NCBI GenBank assembly: GCA_945883455.1 | Contig: CAMCXJ010000018.1 | Span: forward strand, 1-19,522 | Origin: Prosthecobacter debontii | GTDB lineage: Bacteria; Verrucomicrobiota; Verrucomicrobiia; Verrucomicrobiales; Akkermansiaceae | Length of the DNA: 19,522 nt | Reading direction: 5' to 3' | Part shown: positions 1 through 8,941 of the stretch, piece by piece | Layout: the number at the start of each line of letters is the position of its first letter | How positions within the stretch are numbered: position 1 is the first letter of the stretch | Translations under genes and position numbers: made by a program | The notes under the pieces: model-generated | The model's database searches: none | What the model was told of the DNA's origin: nothing | The model's input: only the letters and a program-made list of their open reading frames with translations

Positions 1-50
1 TGTTGGACCAGCGACGAGGTATCCTGTGTAAATCTTCCTTTCCACATAAG

Positions 51-1430
51 TCAGTAATTTCCGTTGTTGTAAACGCCCGCCGGGATGGCCTTGGGTTCGG
101 ATTGATGGTTTTCAAAAGCAACATCGCCCTCGAGGACGACGCCGTCATCGAAGGAGACCAGCCCGCTAACTTTCAGCGAGCGGCATTGAATCAAGCTCGG
201 CACGCCTAGCGTGTCGAGCGAATCGACGAGCTTGTATTCACCGGAAAGCGAGATATCCGGCGGCACACCGTTGCGTTCCGCGCGGAGGCGGACTTGCCCG
301 TCGGGCAGCACCTCGTAAGCATCGGAGCGGAGGGCGAGGAGATCGGCGGTAGTTTTCACGGGCGCGAAACGGCTGCGCGGAACCTCCACGGCCAGCGCGC
401 CCTCGAAGCACTCGATGGCGGATCCCATCGCGATCTCGAGCTGGAAAACCGCAGGCGATTTCGGATCGCGGGGATCGACGGTTTTTTTGTTCTTGATCAT
501 CGGCAGCGGCAGCACGCCGGAGTCGGCGGTGAGCTGGGCTTTCAGCTTTTCGAGGTTTAGCCACAGGCTGTTCGTATTGAAATATTGGTGCTTGTCGATG
601 TTCTGGAAGGCATCGAGATCCGCGTCTGGGCATTGGGCGACCTCGCGCAGCAGCAGGCGCCCGTCGCTTTTCCGGATCGCGAGATGGCCGCCTTTCCGAT
701 CCGCCGCCGTGCGCCGCGTGACCTCCATCATGAACGGAGCGCCGGAGTCTGCAAAGAACACGAGCAGCGCGGGATCGAAAATGGCGCCGAGGTTGTCGGA
801 GTTGGAAACGAAAGCGTATCTCACGCCTTCCGCAAGCAAGCGATCCAGCCAACCGCTGCCGACGAGAGCGGGGTAAAGATCGCCATGGCCCGGCGGGCAC
901 CATTCCTGCTCGGGATCGGCGGACCATTCTACCGGTTTGAGTGTCTGCGCATCGATCTTCGGCACCATGTTCTGCATCATCTCCACCTCACCCGCGTCGG
1001 CGAAGCCCTGCTGAACGTAACGCTGGAGATGGGCGAGCGTGTCCTCGCTGGTGCTGAAACTGTTCATCAATAGCAGGCGCACCTGCGTGCCGCTTTTTTC
1101 CCGCAGCGAAAGTGTCTGCCGCACCATGAGATCGAGGAAATTCACGCCCTCGCGCACGGCGAGTAGGCTCTTCGGCCCCAGCAAACCCATCCCCGTTCCC
1201 AAACCACCGTTGAGTTTCACGATCACCGTCTGCCCGAGTAGATCCGCGCCGTCGCCCTCGGGCAAATCGTCCGCCTTCGGCAAATCACCGGCGGGGGCGA
1301 TGTTTTCCTCGGGGATCAGCCCCGTCTCATCGCGCAGCAGCGCCTCGTAGTTCCGTTTGAAAACCGCCACGGGTGCATCGCCCATACCGGCCGCCCGCAT
1401 CTTTATCTCAAAGGCGTCGAAATCGCTCAT
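51..1430 (-). CDS. UTP--glucose-1-phosphate uridylyltransferase (UDPGP family)
   Basis: Predicted cytoplasmic nucleotidyltransferase making UDP-sugar (UDP-glucose or a related UDP-hexose) and pyrophosphate from UTP and sugar-1-phosphate. The 459-residue length fits the eukaryote-type UDPGP family, not the shorter bacterial GalU. Visible motifs are the nucleotide-binding loop LNGGLGTGMG (residues 73-82) followed by GPKSLL, the CPPGHGDLYPAL segment (178-189), SNSDNLGA (209-216) and the sugar-binding NTNSLWL. The C-terminal third carries the expected beta-helix-like stretch. The start ATG is 55 nt downstream of the Nudix-like gene on the same strand, so it is probably the last gene of a three-gene unit with DUF2721 and Nudix. 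Substrate preference (glucose versus N-acetylhexosamine) cannot be read from the sequence; the family assignment is secure. Confidence 0.93.
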   Translation of the reverse strand: MSDFDAFEIKMRAAGMGDAPVAVFKRNYEALLRDETGLIPEENIAPAGDLPKADDLPEGDGADLLGQTVIVKLNGGLGTGMGLLGPKSLLAVREGVNFLDLMVRQTLSLREKSGTQVRLLLMNSFSTSEDTLAHLQRYVQQGFADAGEVEMMQNMVPKIDAQTLKPVEWSADPEQEWCPPGHGDLYPALVGSGWLDRLLAEGVRYAFVSNSDNLGAIFDPALLVFFADSGAPFMMEVTRRTAADRKGGHLAIRKSDGRLLLREVAQCPDADLDAFQNIDKHQYFNTNSLWLNLEKLKAQLTADSGVLPLPMIKNKKTVDPRDPKSPAVFQLEIAMGSAIECFEGALAVEVPRSRFAPVKTTADLLALRSDAYEVLPDGQVRLRAERNGVPPDISLSGEYKLVDSLDTLGVPSLIQCRSLKVSGLVSFDDGVVLEGDVAFENHQSEPKAIPAGVYNNGNY

Positions 1431-1485
1431 GCCCGGATGATCGGCATCAAGGGGGCGCAGGTAAATGCCGAAATCTTATCCCCCC

Positions 1486-2109
1486 TCACCCATTCCCCTC
1501 CGCGAGCCACCGCGCGCAGAACGCGCTCCATGTCTCCAACCTTTCGAAGAGCCCGCCGTTGAGGTCGGAAACGCTCGCCCATGAAAGATCGGTCAACGCG
1601 TCTTCGCGGGAAGTCACCTCTTCGCTTTCCAGCTCCACGAGATGCACGACACCGAGGTGCACCTGGCCGACGGGGTTCGAATCGTCGTTGAGGAGTCCGA
1701 CGATGCGCATCGTGTAATCGCAGGCTATGTCGAGCTCCTCGTCGATTTCGCGCTGCACGGCGGCGTAGTAGGCGGCGGCGCCTTTCCGCCCCTCGCCCAT
1801 GTCCACGGGATTGATGTGGCCACCGACGCCGATGGAAATTTTCGCATGCAGCCGGTTCTCGCCGCCCGATTTTCCACGCGTGTAGTGGAGGACGCGGTCG
1901 CCGCATTTGAAGATGCAATACGGGATGAGCTGTTTGTGGTTGGGGTCTTCCTCCGCCGCCGCACGATCCAGGAAAAAGTGGGCTTCCGGCTCCAAAAGCG
2001 CCGCCACCACATCATCCACGCCGTCAGTGCGGAAGCCCTCGAACATCCCGAGCTCTTTCAATAGCCCACGCTTCACCACCAACACCTCTTCGCCCGCGTA
2101 TTTCGACAT
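1486..2109 (-). CDS. Nudix-type hydrolase
   Basis: 207-residue protein with a Nudix-like core, probably hydrolysing a nucleoside diphosphate derivative or other pyrophosphate-linked substrate in the cytoplasm. The second half of the Nudix box is clear (REIDEELDI, residues 120-128, supplying the metal-binding glutamates). The first half starts at GVGGHINP and is stretched by several residues relative to the canonical GX5EX7RE spacing, so this is a divergent Nudix box. The N-terminus (MSKYAGEEVLVVKR) reads as a proper start. The frame stays open further upstream, but that extension would overlap the DUF2721 gene and has no domain similarity. It lies 53 nt after DUF2721 and 55 nt before the pyrophosphorylase on the same strand, suggesting co-transcription. 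The substrate is unknown. Confidence 0.82.
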   Translation of the reverse strand: MSKYAGEEVLVVKRGLLKELGMFEGFRTDGVDDVVAALLEPEAHFFLDRAAAEEDPNHKQLIPYCIFKCGDRVLHYTRGKSGGENRLHAKISIGVGGHINPVDMGEGRKGAAAYYAAVQREIDEELDIACDYTMRIVGLLNDDSNPVGQVHLGVVHLVELESEEVTSREDALTDLSWASVSDLNGGLFERLETWSAFCARWLAEGNG

Positions 2110-2162
2110 GCGCGGATGCTCAGGGCATTTCCCCGCCCCGGGCAATGCGGAAATTTGCCCGG

Positions 2163-2561
2163 TCAGGGCTTCTTCTCCTCCATCGCCGCGAGCAGGATGC
2201 GCAGCGCGCCGCCGGAAATCCAAATCTCCCACACTAGGCTGGCCAGCGAAGCCCCCATCAGGAACAGCGCCGCGGCGAACGATGGCATCGCCAGCCACTG
2301 CGCTTCGGCCATTACACTGACCATGGAAACGACGCAGAGCAGCAGGCTTAGCGCGCCAAGAAGCTGCATGAAGCGGATCAGCACGAGGCGTTTGCGGAGA
2401 TTCTCGATCTGCTGCCGGGCGAGACAATCGCCGCGCTCCGCCCATTGCCCGTGCAGCTCGCGGATCAACGCGGAGAGATGCAGGAAGCGGTTCGTGTAGG
2501 AAAGGAATAGCAGACTGATCGCGGGAAACAGTAGCGCGGGTGTGGAAACCTCTAGGAACAT
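2163..2561 (-). CDS. DUF2721 family membrane protein
   Basis: Small predicted inner-membrane protein of 132 residues. It begins MFLEVSTPALLFPAISLL and continues LSYTNRFLHLSALIRELH, the signature of DUF2721 proteins. After a charged helix (QQIENLRKRLVLIRFMQ) come two further hydrophobic segments (LLGALSLLLCVVSMVSV and a second ending in SLVWEIWISGG), giving three membrane helices. The start at 2561 is chosen because the family similarity begins exactly there; an upstream extension in the same frame is basic, low in hydrophobicity and overlaps the divergent promoter region of the M16 protease. It is the first gene of the minus-strand cluster with the Nudix-like and pyrophosphorylase genes. The molecular role of DUF2721 is not established. 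Confidence 0.82.
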   Translation of the reverse strand: MFLEVSTPALLFPAISLLFLSYTNRFLHLSALIRELHGQWAERGDCLARQQIENLRKRLVLIRFMQLLGALSLLLCVVSMVSVMAEAQWLAMPSFAAALFLMGASLASLVWEIWISGGALRILLAAMEEKKP

Positions 2562-2697
2562 GATGTCTTCTACACTTTCAAAGGCCCTTTGCAAACGCGA
2601 TACGCACCTCTTACCGGAAGAAGCCGGCCGGGGGCGCGACTCTCCATACCCGCCACCCCATGCTTGCAATCTCACGCGGCATCGCGACTCTTTCTCA

Positions 2698-5631
2698 ATG
2701 CGCAACGCAAGTCCTCTGCTCCTCAGCCTCATCCTGGCGGCCACCGCCCTTTTCCTGGCCCTACGCGACAACAAGCCGGACGCGAAGCTGGCAGCAACTC
2801 CTGCAGAAAATAAGGCGGCGCCTGCTCCTCCGAGCATCCCAAAGTCACTGTCAACAACGCCAGTGGCCGCGCGGGAATGGTCGCATGAGAAATCCGACAT
2901 TATGCCGGATCCCACAGCGGTATTCGGAAAATTGGAAAACGGGATGCGCTACATGATCCTACCGAACTCAGAGCCACCGAACCGGCTTTCTCTACGCCTC
3001 CACATCGCAGCTGGATCTCTTATGGAAGAAGAAGATCAACGCGGCGTCGCGCATTTCCTCGAACACATGGTTTTCAACGGCACAAAGCGCCACAAGGACG
3101 CGAACACCCTGATTCGTGAGATGCAAACGCGTGGCATCGCTTTCGGCGCCCACGTCAATGCCTACACATCTTTTGATGAGACCGTTTACATGCTCGACCT
3201 GCCCGACCTCAAACCGGACACCATGAAACTCACCTTCGGCGTGTTCCGCGACTTCGCGGACGGCGCGCTGCTCAGCGCGGAAGAGATCGATGCGGAGCGC
3301 GGTGTCATCCTAGCAGAGAAGGCTTCGCGGGATTCGGTGGGATACCGGATGATGCTGAAACAATTCCAAACACTGCTGCCTGGTTCGCTGATCGGCGAGC
3401 GTTTTCCCATCGGTGTAGAAGAGGTAATCAAGAACGCGCCGCGTGAGCGCTTCGTGGATTTTTACCGAAGATACTACACGCCGGAGCGCATGACTTTCGT
3501 AGCCGTCGGCCACATCAATGCCGCCGAGCTTGAGCTGACGATCAAGGAAACCTTCGGCACGCTCGTGAATCCCGAGGAGCCAGGTGCCGACCCCGTTATG
3601 GGCGAGCTGGCGATCCCCGAAGGCGTGACGCCGCACATTTTCAGCGACGCGGAACTCGCCTCCACAGATGTTTCGCTGAACCTAGTGCGCCGCTTTGAGC
3701 GCAAGCCGGACAGCAAAGAAACACGCGCGGCGAGGTTCCCGGTGGAGATCGCACACTCCATTCTGAGCCGCCGATTCGAGCGGATCACGAAACAGGAAAA
3801 CTCGCCGGTGAGCGCCGGCTCCGCTTCGAAATTTGCGCTCTTCAACGAGCTGGAAATGGGTTCCGTTTCCCTCACCGCCGCGGACGACCGCTGGCAGGAA
3901 GTGGTGCCCGTCCTCGAACAAGAACTTCGCCGCGCCAAGGAGCATGGCTTCACTGAGGCCGAGCTTTCCGAGGCGAAGGCGAACCTACTCAACGCCTACC
4001 GCGAGGCGGTGAAACGCAAGGACACCCGCAAGTCCGATTCGCTCGCCACCGCCATCGCGCGCACGGTCAACGAAGGCTCGGTGTTCTCCACCCCCGAGGC
4101 AGATCTCGAACTCTCCGAGGAAATCCTCAACGGGATCACGGTTGCGGAGGTTCACGCGGACTTCGTAAAATTCTGGGAAGCGCCGGGTTATCACCTCGTT
4201 CTTTCCACCAAGGAAGCGCCCAAAGACGCGGCAGAAACGCTCACCAAGCTTTACGATAAATCCGCAGAAACAGCCGTCGATCCGCCCGTGGCCCGCGCGC
4301 TCATCCCCTTCGGCTACACCGATTTCGGGAAACCTGGATCCATCGCCTCGACCATCGAGGTCGAGGATCTCGGCATCACGCAGATCAAGCTGGCGAACAA
4401 TGTCCGCATCAACCTCAAGAAAACCGACTTCGAGAAAAACCGTATCCGTACTTATGCGCGGATCGGCACCGGCCAGCTCTCGCAGCCGAAGGGCACGCCG
4501 ATGCTCGACAAATTCGCCAACGCGATCTTCGACGGCGGCGGTCTGGGTAAGCATACCAACGACCAGCTTTCGGAAATCCTCGCGGGTCGCAACACCTCCG
4601 TGGGACTCTCCATCGGCGAGGACGCATTCAGCCTTTCCGGATCAACCACGCCGGAAGATCAGCTCCTCCAGCTCCAGATCATGGTCGCCTCGATCACCGA
4701 TCCCGGCTACCGCCCCGAGGCGCTCTGGCAGTTCCAAAAGGCCATCCCCATGCTGTTCCAATCGATCAAGCACACCACCAGTGGCCCGATGATGGAGATG
4801 GACGCCTGGCTCCACGGCGGCGATTTCCGCTTCACCATCCCCACCCAAGAACAGATCTCCAACTACACCATCGACCAAGTAAAAGCATGGCTCACGCCGG
4901 AGCTTGAGAAAGGTTATCTGGAGCTCACCATCGTCGGCGATTTCAACCAAGAGACTTTACTCAAAGACCTGCTCGCCACCTTTGGCTCGCTCGCGAAACG
5001 CGACGCCGCACCGCCCGTGAAGACCGCGCTTTCACGTAAGGTCGATTTCCCGGAACCGCCTCTGGAAAAAACCTTCTCCTACGAATCGAAGATCCCACAG
5101 GCCGCCGCCACCGCCGTCTGGAAAACCGACGGCATGCGCGGCAACATCCCCGAGGTGCGCCGCTTGAACGTCCTTTCCGAAATCTACGGCGACCGCCTCC
5201 GCGAAGAGATCCGCGAGAAGCTCGGAGCTTCCTACTCGCCGAACGCCGGCGCGGGCGGATCGGATGCACTCGAAGGCATGGGCTACCTCATCGGCCAGTC
5301 CATCGGCAAGCCCGACGACATCCCGCTGCTGCTCACCACCATGGAAACGATTGCCACAGAGTTTTCTGAAAAGGGAGCCACGCAGGACGAACTCGACCGC
5401 GCCCTCGCCCCCACCCTCTCGAACCTTGAAAAAACTCTCCGCGACAATTCCTACTGGCTCTCCACCGTCCTCTCCCAATCTCAGTCCGACCCCGAAAAAC
5501 TCGAGCTCGCCCGCTCCCGCGACAAGGACTACCGCTCCATGACCCTCAAGGAAATCAACGTCCTCGCGAAAAGATACTACGCACCCGGCAACCTCCACAA
5601 AATCTCGATCCTACCGAAAGAATCCAATTGA
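2698..5631 (+). CDS. Membrane-anchored M16 family zinc metalloprotease (insulinase/pitrilysin type)
   Basis: 977-residue peptidase expected outside the cytoplasmic membrane. An N-terminal hydrophobic segment (about residues 6-21) acts as signal peptide or anchor and is followed by an Ala/Pro-rich linker. The inverted zinc motif HFLEH has H119, catalytic E122 and H123; the third ligand is E200 in AERGVILAEK, 77 residues after H123, the spacing seen in pitrilysin-type enzymes. The length fits the four-domain M16 architecture with an active N-terminal half and an inactive C-terminal half (a second M16-like domain around residues 600-950). The start at 2698 is chosen because the hydrophobic leader follows directly; the open frame upstream lacks protein-like composition. 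No strong ribosome binding site is seen. It is divergent from DUF2721 across 136 nt. The natural substrate is unknown. Confidence 0.93.
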   Translation: MRNASPLLLSLILAATALFLALRDNKPDAKLAATPAENKAAPAPPSIPKSLSTTPVAAREWSHEKSDIMPDPTAVFGKLENGMRYMILPNSEPPNRLSLRLHIAAGSLMEEEDQRGVAHFLEHMVFNGTKRHKDANTLIREMQTRGIAFGAHVNAYTSFDETVYMLDLPDLKPDTMKLTFGVFRDFADGALLSAEEIDAERGVILAEKASRDSVGYRMMLKQFQTLLPGSLIGERFPIGVEEVIKNAPRERFVDFYRRYYTPERMTFVAVGHINAAELELTIKETFGTLVNPEEPGADPVMGELAIPEGVTPHIFSDAELASTDVSLNLVRRFERKPDSKETRAARFPVEIAHSILSRRFERITKQENSPVSAGSASKFALFNELEMGSVSLTAADDRWQEVVPVLEQELRRAKEHGFTEAELSEAKANLLNAYREAVKRKDTRKSDSLATAIARTVNEGSVFSTPEADLELSEEILNGITVAEVHADFVKFWEAPGYHLVLSTKEAPKDAAETLTKLYDKSAETAVDPPVARALIPFGYTDFGKPGSIASTIEVEDLGITQIKLANNVRINLKKTDFEKNRIRTYARIGTGQLSQPKGTPMLDKFANAIFDGGGLGKHTNDQLSEILAGRNTSVGLSIGEDAFSLSGSTTPEDQLLQLQIMVASITDPGYRPEALWQFQKAIPMLFQSIKHTTSGPMMEMDAWLHGGDFRFTIPTQEQISNYTIDQVKAWLTPELEKGYLELTIVGDFNQETLLKDLLATFGSLAKRDAAPPVKTALSRKVDFPEPPLEKTFSYESKIPQAAATAVWKTDGMRGNIPEVRRLNVLSEIYGDRLREEIREKLGASYSPNAGAGGSDALEGMGYLIGQSIGKPDDIPLLLTTMETIATEFSEKGATQDELDRALAPTLSNLEKTLRDNSYWLSTVLSQSQSDPEKLELARSRDKDYRSMTLKEINVLAKRYYAPGNLHKISILPKESN

Positions 5632-6033
5632 ACCAAGGGATAAGCTCGCAAAACCGATACCCGCGGCTTCCGAACCATCACTCGCCATCCCCGGACGCTA
5701 CCCCCACCACGGCCAGTTAGACAGTCTACTAGAAGTCCTTTTGTATTGAATCGTGGCTAGGGATTCCAGCCCCAAGCCGTTGTTCGGGAATCTTGCCCCG
5801 ACCTCCCAAATCAAGGTAGAGACAATTGGCAAGCGGTCTATGAAGTCAGATGTGAAAACCTGAGAAAACTGACAGACTCACAGCAATGTCGCGATGTCAC
5901 TCCTGACTCGATACATGACCTTATACATTTAGGGACGCAAGATTTCCGCGGGGGAGAGGAAGGAGGAAGGACGGCGACCGAAGATCGCCGCCACGGAGGG
6001 GCTGCATGAGGCATGGCAGCCACTCCTTGTGAA
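5632..6033. other. Gene-free spacer between convergent genes
   Basis: About 400 bases between the stop of the M16 protease and the stop of the Gfo/Idh/MocA gene, with no gene that can be supported. The middle (about 5700-5940) is visibly more AT-rich than the flanking coding DNA. One plus-strand frame is open from the stop at 5758 to the TGA at 6006-6008, about 82 codons, but has no ATG near its beginning and no recognisable family, so it is not called. The right end (5972-6026) holds two consecutive inverted repeats, listed separately. Confidence 0.6.
5972..6026. repeat. Tandem hairpins 3' of the Gfo/Idh/MocA gene (terminator or REP-like)
   Basis: Two adjacent inverted repeats. The first is CGGCGA/TCGCCG (5972-5977 with 5985-5990, 7-nt loop). 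The second pairs GGAG, GGCTGC and ATG (5995-6008) with CAT, GCAGCC and CTCC (6012-6026), interrupted by one bulged G and one G/A mismatch around a 3-nt loop. Read on the minus strand they begin 8 nt after the oxidoreductase stop codon and are followed by a pyrimidine-rich run. They could form a terminator shared by the convergent genes or be a copy of a dispersed extragenic palindromic repeat. There is no long U tract, so a classical intrinsic terminator is uncertain. Confidence 0.5.
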
Positions 6034-7194
6034 TCAGAGCTTTGTCCAGGCGGAGTTGTTTCCGGAGGATTTCACGGCGGCTTCGATGAAGGCCATGCCA
6101 TCCACGCCGTCCTGCACGTTGGGATAATCGTAAGCTTCGTTGCTTTTGAATTTCCCTGCGATGGAATCGGAAATGGCCTCGGCAGCGGCGAGGTAAATGT
6201 TCGCGAAGGCCTCAATGAACGCCTCGGGGTGGCCGAAGGGGAGGCGGGTGTATTTCGCAGCGGCGGCGCCGTTGTAACTGTTGCCGCGGCGCCAAGTCTC
6301 GCGGGGCTTGTCGGCGAATTTCACGGTGAGCTCGTTGGGATGCTCTTGGTGCCACTCGAGAGAGGCCTTGGTGCCGTAGATGCGAATGTTGAGGTTGTTC
6401 TCGTCGCCGGTGGAGATCTGCGAGGCGTAGAGCACACCGCGCGCGCCGCCCTCGTAGCGGCAGAGCAAGGAGCCGTCGTCGTCGAGCTTACGGCCGGGGA
6501 TAAAAGTGTTCAGATCGGCGGCGATTTCCTCCAGCTTCAGACCGGTTATGTATTGTGCCAGGTTTTCCGCATGGGAGCCGATGTCGCCCATGCAGTTGGA
6601 AACGCCGGAGATGGAGGGATCCATGCGCCAGTTCGAGATCGCGCCACCGGAGGAGGCGGCCTCATCGTAGGCGCCGATCGCGTAGCCCTGCGGATATTCG
6701 GCGACGATTTTCAGGATCTTGCCGAGCTTGCCTTCGGCGACCATCGCCTTCGCTTCCTTTACCATCGGGTAGCCGGTGTAGTTGTGAGTGAGCGCAAAAA
6801 CCAGGCCACTCTTTTCGACGATGGCGCGGAGTTCCTCGCCCTGCGCCTTCGAGAAGGCCAGCGGCTTCTCGCAGATCACGTGGATGCCGCTTTCCAGAAA
6901 TTTCTTCGCCACCTTGTAATGGAGGTCGTTGCGGGCGACGATGCTCACGAAATCGATGCGCTCTCCGAGGGGCAGCGCGGATTCCTTTTCCGCCATTTCT
7001 TCGAAGGTGGCGTAAACGCGATCCGGGGAGAGGAAAAAGTCCTCGCCGGAGAGCCGGGATTTTTCCGGGTCCGAGGAGAAACAACCGGCTACCAACTCGA
7101 TCTTGCCGTCGAGGTTTGCCGCCATCCGGTGGACGGAGCCGATGAATGCCCCGCGCCCGCCGCCTACCATGCCCATTCTGAGTTTTCTGTTCAT
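6034..7194 (-). CDS. Gfo/Idh/MocA family NAD(P)-dependent oxidoreductase
   Basis: 386-residue dehydrogenase-like protein, probably acting on a sugar, inositol or related polyol. The N-terminal Rossmann motif is GMVGGGRGAFIG just after the start. The family EKPLA motif (VICEKPLAFS) supplies the conserved lysine near the cofactor, followed by THNYTGYPMV. The catalytic region GDIGSHAENLA lies in the C-terminal alpha/beta domain and contains the conserved Asp/His pair. The start MNRKLRMG is preferred because the Rossmann strand follows directly; an in-frame ATG nine codons upstream is possible. No signal peptide is visible, so it is probably cytoplasmic. It lies downstream of, and on the same strand as, a methyltransferase, with about 110 nt between. 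The substrate cannot be inferred; in this phylum many such genes accompany carbohydrate catabolism. Confidence 0.9.
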   Translation of the reverse strand: MNRKLRMGMVGGGRGAFIGSVHRMAANLDGKIELVAGCFSSDPEKSRLSGEDFFLSPDRVYATFEEMAEKESALPLGERIDFVSIVARNDLHYKVAKKFLESGIHVICEKPLAFSKAQGEELRAIVEKSGLVFALTHNYTGYPMVKEAKAMVAEGKLGKILKIVAEYPQGYAIGAYDEAASSGGAISNWRMDPSISGVSNCMGDIGSHAENLAQYITGLKLEEIAADLNTFIPGRKLDDDGSLLCRYEGGARGVLYASQISTGDENNLNIRIYGTKASLEWHQEHPNELTVKFADKPRETWRRGNSYNGAAAAKYTRLPFGHPEAFIEAFANIYLAAAEAISDSIAGKFKSNEAYDYPNVQDGVDGMAFIEAAVKSSGNNSAWTKL

Positions 7195-7305
7195 ATGTAA
7201 TTTTGTGAGATCTACCATCAATCATTGCGCTCATTTGGAACGAGTGCTGCACAAGTTTTGCCATCCGAACTCACTCCTGCAATCTGAAAGCGGTTCGAAC
7301 AGCAC

Positions 7306-8136
7306 TCATAGCTTCAGTGCAGCGAGACCTAGGAAAAGGGGAAACTCCTCCGCAGCGCGGTGCTCGGCCTTGCTGAAGGGGCCGATTTGTGAGCGGCGGT
7401 GCGAGAAAAGCTCTGTGCATTTTGTTACGCCTAGTCCGGCTTTTCCCATGACGCTGATGAGCTCGGCGAGCGGTCTGTGGTAAAAAACGGTGCCCTCATC
7501 GGTGCCGAGTCCCGGCCTTGTCTGGATGCCGATCTCAATGGCTTTCCCGTAGCGGTCAAGGCGACGGTATTGGACTTTCTGATCCGCATCCCAGCCCCAG
7601 TGACTTTCCTTGGGGATGCGGAAACACGGGTGCATCATCACGATAGCCACTCGCCCGCCGGGTTTGAGCGCGGCGACGATGTTGCACATCAAGCCGTTCA
7701 AATCCGGCACATCATGAACGGCCATCACACAGGCGGCAGCGGCGTAAGAACCGTCTGCCCAATCGCCGGTGGCACAGGCGTCGGCACGGAGGAAAACGGC
7801 TTTTTTTTCACCGCCGTAGCGCTGTCGTGCGGCGCCGATGAGTTTTCCGCTGGCATCGACGCCTAGCACACGCCCCGCGCCGGCGGCGAGAAGTTGGCGC
7901 ACCAGCACGCCTTGCCCGCAACAGAGGTCGAGCACCGCCTCGCCCTCGCGCACGGCGAGCAAATCCATTGCGGCAGGCAGGATCACATTTCGGTGGTAGT
8001 CGGAGCCGTCCGCGCCCACTAGCTTATCGTACCAGCCCGCCACGCCATCCCAGCCTTTTTCCTCCGGCTTCCCCGCACCACCTCGCGATACCCGTTTCTT
8101 CGGGAAAAATCCACCTCTTCCAACCTTGCTTTCCAT
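7306..8136 (-). CDS. Class I SAM-dependent methyltransferase
   Basis: 276-residue predicted methyltransferase with a class I Rossmann fold. The N-terminal lead GWDGVAGWYDKLVG and SDYHRNVILP are characteristic of a common bacterial subgroup of unknown substrate. Motif I is VLDLCCGQGVLVRQL, with the acidic strand-2 residue in GVDASGKLI. Motif IV is AACVMAVHDVPD, and LKPGGRVAIVMMHPCF forms the post-motif strand. The start at 8136 leaves a basic 28-residue leader before the conserved region; a more internal start is possible, and the frame is also open upstream to 8256, but that would overlap the start of the divergent metallopeptidase. It probably modifies a small molecule, but nothing in the neighbourhood names the substrate. 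Confidence 0.85.
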   Translation of the reverse strand: MESKVGRGGFFPKKRVSRGGAGKPEEKGWDGVAGWYDKLVGADGSDYHRNVILPAAMDLLAVREGEAVLDLCCGQGVLVRQLLAAGAGRVLGVDASGKLIGAARQRYGGEKKAVFLRADACATGDWADGSYAAAACVMAVHDVPDLNGLMCNIVAALKPGGRVAIVMMHPCFRIPKESHWGWDADQKVQYRRLDRYGKAIEIGIQTRPGLGTDEGTVFYHRPLAELISVMGKAGLGVTKCTELFSHRRSQIGPFSKAEHRAAEEFPLFLGLAALKL

Positions 8137-8227
8137 GCCGGATTCTATCGCGGACACCACGCCTCGTGGCGATGAAATTTCGTAAAGAACGATGGCGCGC
8201 GCGCTGCTTTGCCCTAACATGAGGTCC

Positions 8228-8941
8228 ATGAATGTCCCGAAAACTGTAGCCATCATCTCCGCACTGATCGTTGTCGCCTTTGCTGCGGAGACCGCAAAGC
8301 CGCGCTTCGATCCGGTGGAGAAAAAGATCGAGGGGTGGACGGTTCACATCGAGCCCACGATGCTGGATTCCGCGCCCGGCTCCGAGGACGCCCGCTCGCT
8401 GGCGATGCTGGAGGCGCACCTGCGGATCATCACCGCGATGGTTCCCGCCGACCGTGTGGAGAAACTCCGGAAACTAGAGATTTGGGTGGAGCGCGATCAC
8501 CCGACGCTCAAATCCATGCAATACCATCCCAGCGAGCAGTGGCTGCGTGACAACGGCCATGATCCGAGGCTTGCAAAAAAATACCACGTGCCGGTTGCGC
8601 GGAACTTAATTTCGTCCGCCCAACTCGCCAAGCACCCGATGGTCGTGCTTCATGAGTTGGCACATGCCTACCACGACCAAGTGCTCAGCTTCGAGGAGCC
8701 GCGCATCATCGCTGCCTACGGGAAAGCCAAGGCATCCGGCTCGTATGAAAAAGTGATGCTCTTCAATGGCGAGACCGTTCGGCACTACGCACTGACGAAT
8801 CACAAGGAATACTTCGCCGAGGGCACGGAAGCATTTTTCAACCGCAATGATTTCTATCCCTTCGTTCGTGCGGAGCTGAAGCTGCACGATCCAACACTGC
8901 ACGACCTGCTCGTCGAGATATGGGGCGAGCCAAGGAGCTAA
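8228..8941 (+). CDS. Exported zinc metallopeptidase, HExxH...EYFAE type (paralogue A)
   Basis: 237-residue protein with a signal peptide (about residues 1-20, cut before ETAKPRF) and a zincin active site. HELAH gives zinc ligands H142 and H146 with catalytic E143; the predicted third ligand is E194 in NHKEYFAEG, 52 residues after H142. This HExxH plus E-[YF]-F-A-E arrangement resembles the catalytic domain of anthrax lethal factor (HEFGH then EFFAE), as recalled, but overall similarity to that toxin was not tested. Upstream conserved-looking stretches are YHPSEQWLRDNG and VLHELAHAYHD. The ATG at 8228 directly precedes the signal peptide; ATGs at 8192 and 8219 are alternatives. Its stop codon overlaps the stop of the convergent gene. 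A related protein lies at 10168-11310. Expected location is periplasm or outside; substrate unknown. Confidence 0.83.
   Translation: MNVPKTVAIISALIVVAFAAETAKPRFDPVEKKIEGWTVHIEPTMLDSAPGSEDARSLAMLEAHLRIITAMVPADRVEKLRKLEIWVERDHPTLKSMQYHPSEQWLRDNGHDPRLAKKYHVPVARNLISSAQLAKHPMVVLHELAHAYHDQVLSFEEPRIIAAYGKAKASGSYEKVMLFNGETVRHYALTNHKEYFAEGTEAFFNRNDFYPFVRAELKLHDPTLHDLLVEIWGEPRS

Noticed and set aside
2110..2445. Upstream extension of the Nudix-like gene
   Set aside because: The added residues are low-complexity, Arg/Pro-rich and overlap the DUF2721 coding sequence; the protein has a natural start at 2109.
2562..2697. Promoters in the divergent region between DUF2721 and the M16 protease
   Set aside because: TTG-containing -35-like words exist on both strands, but none has a convincing -10 at the right distance.
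5700..5780. Possible tRNA or small RNA in the AT-rich spacer
   Set aside because: A GGGATTCCAGCCCC stretch hinted at a T-arm, but no GTTCGA-type loop, acceptor stem or anticodon arm could be built around it.
5838..6023. Minus-strand 61-codon open frame in the spacer
   Set aside because: It runs across the two hairpins, with Pro/Arg/Ser-rich low-complexity sequence and no recognisable domain.
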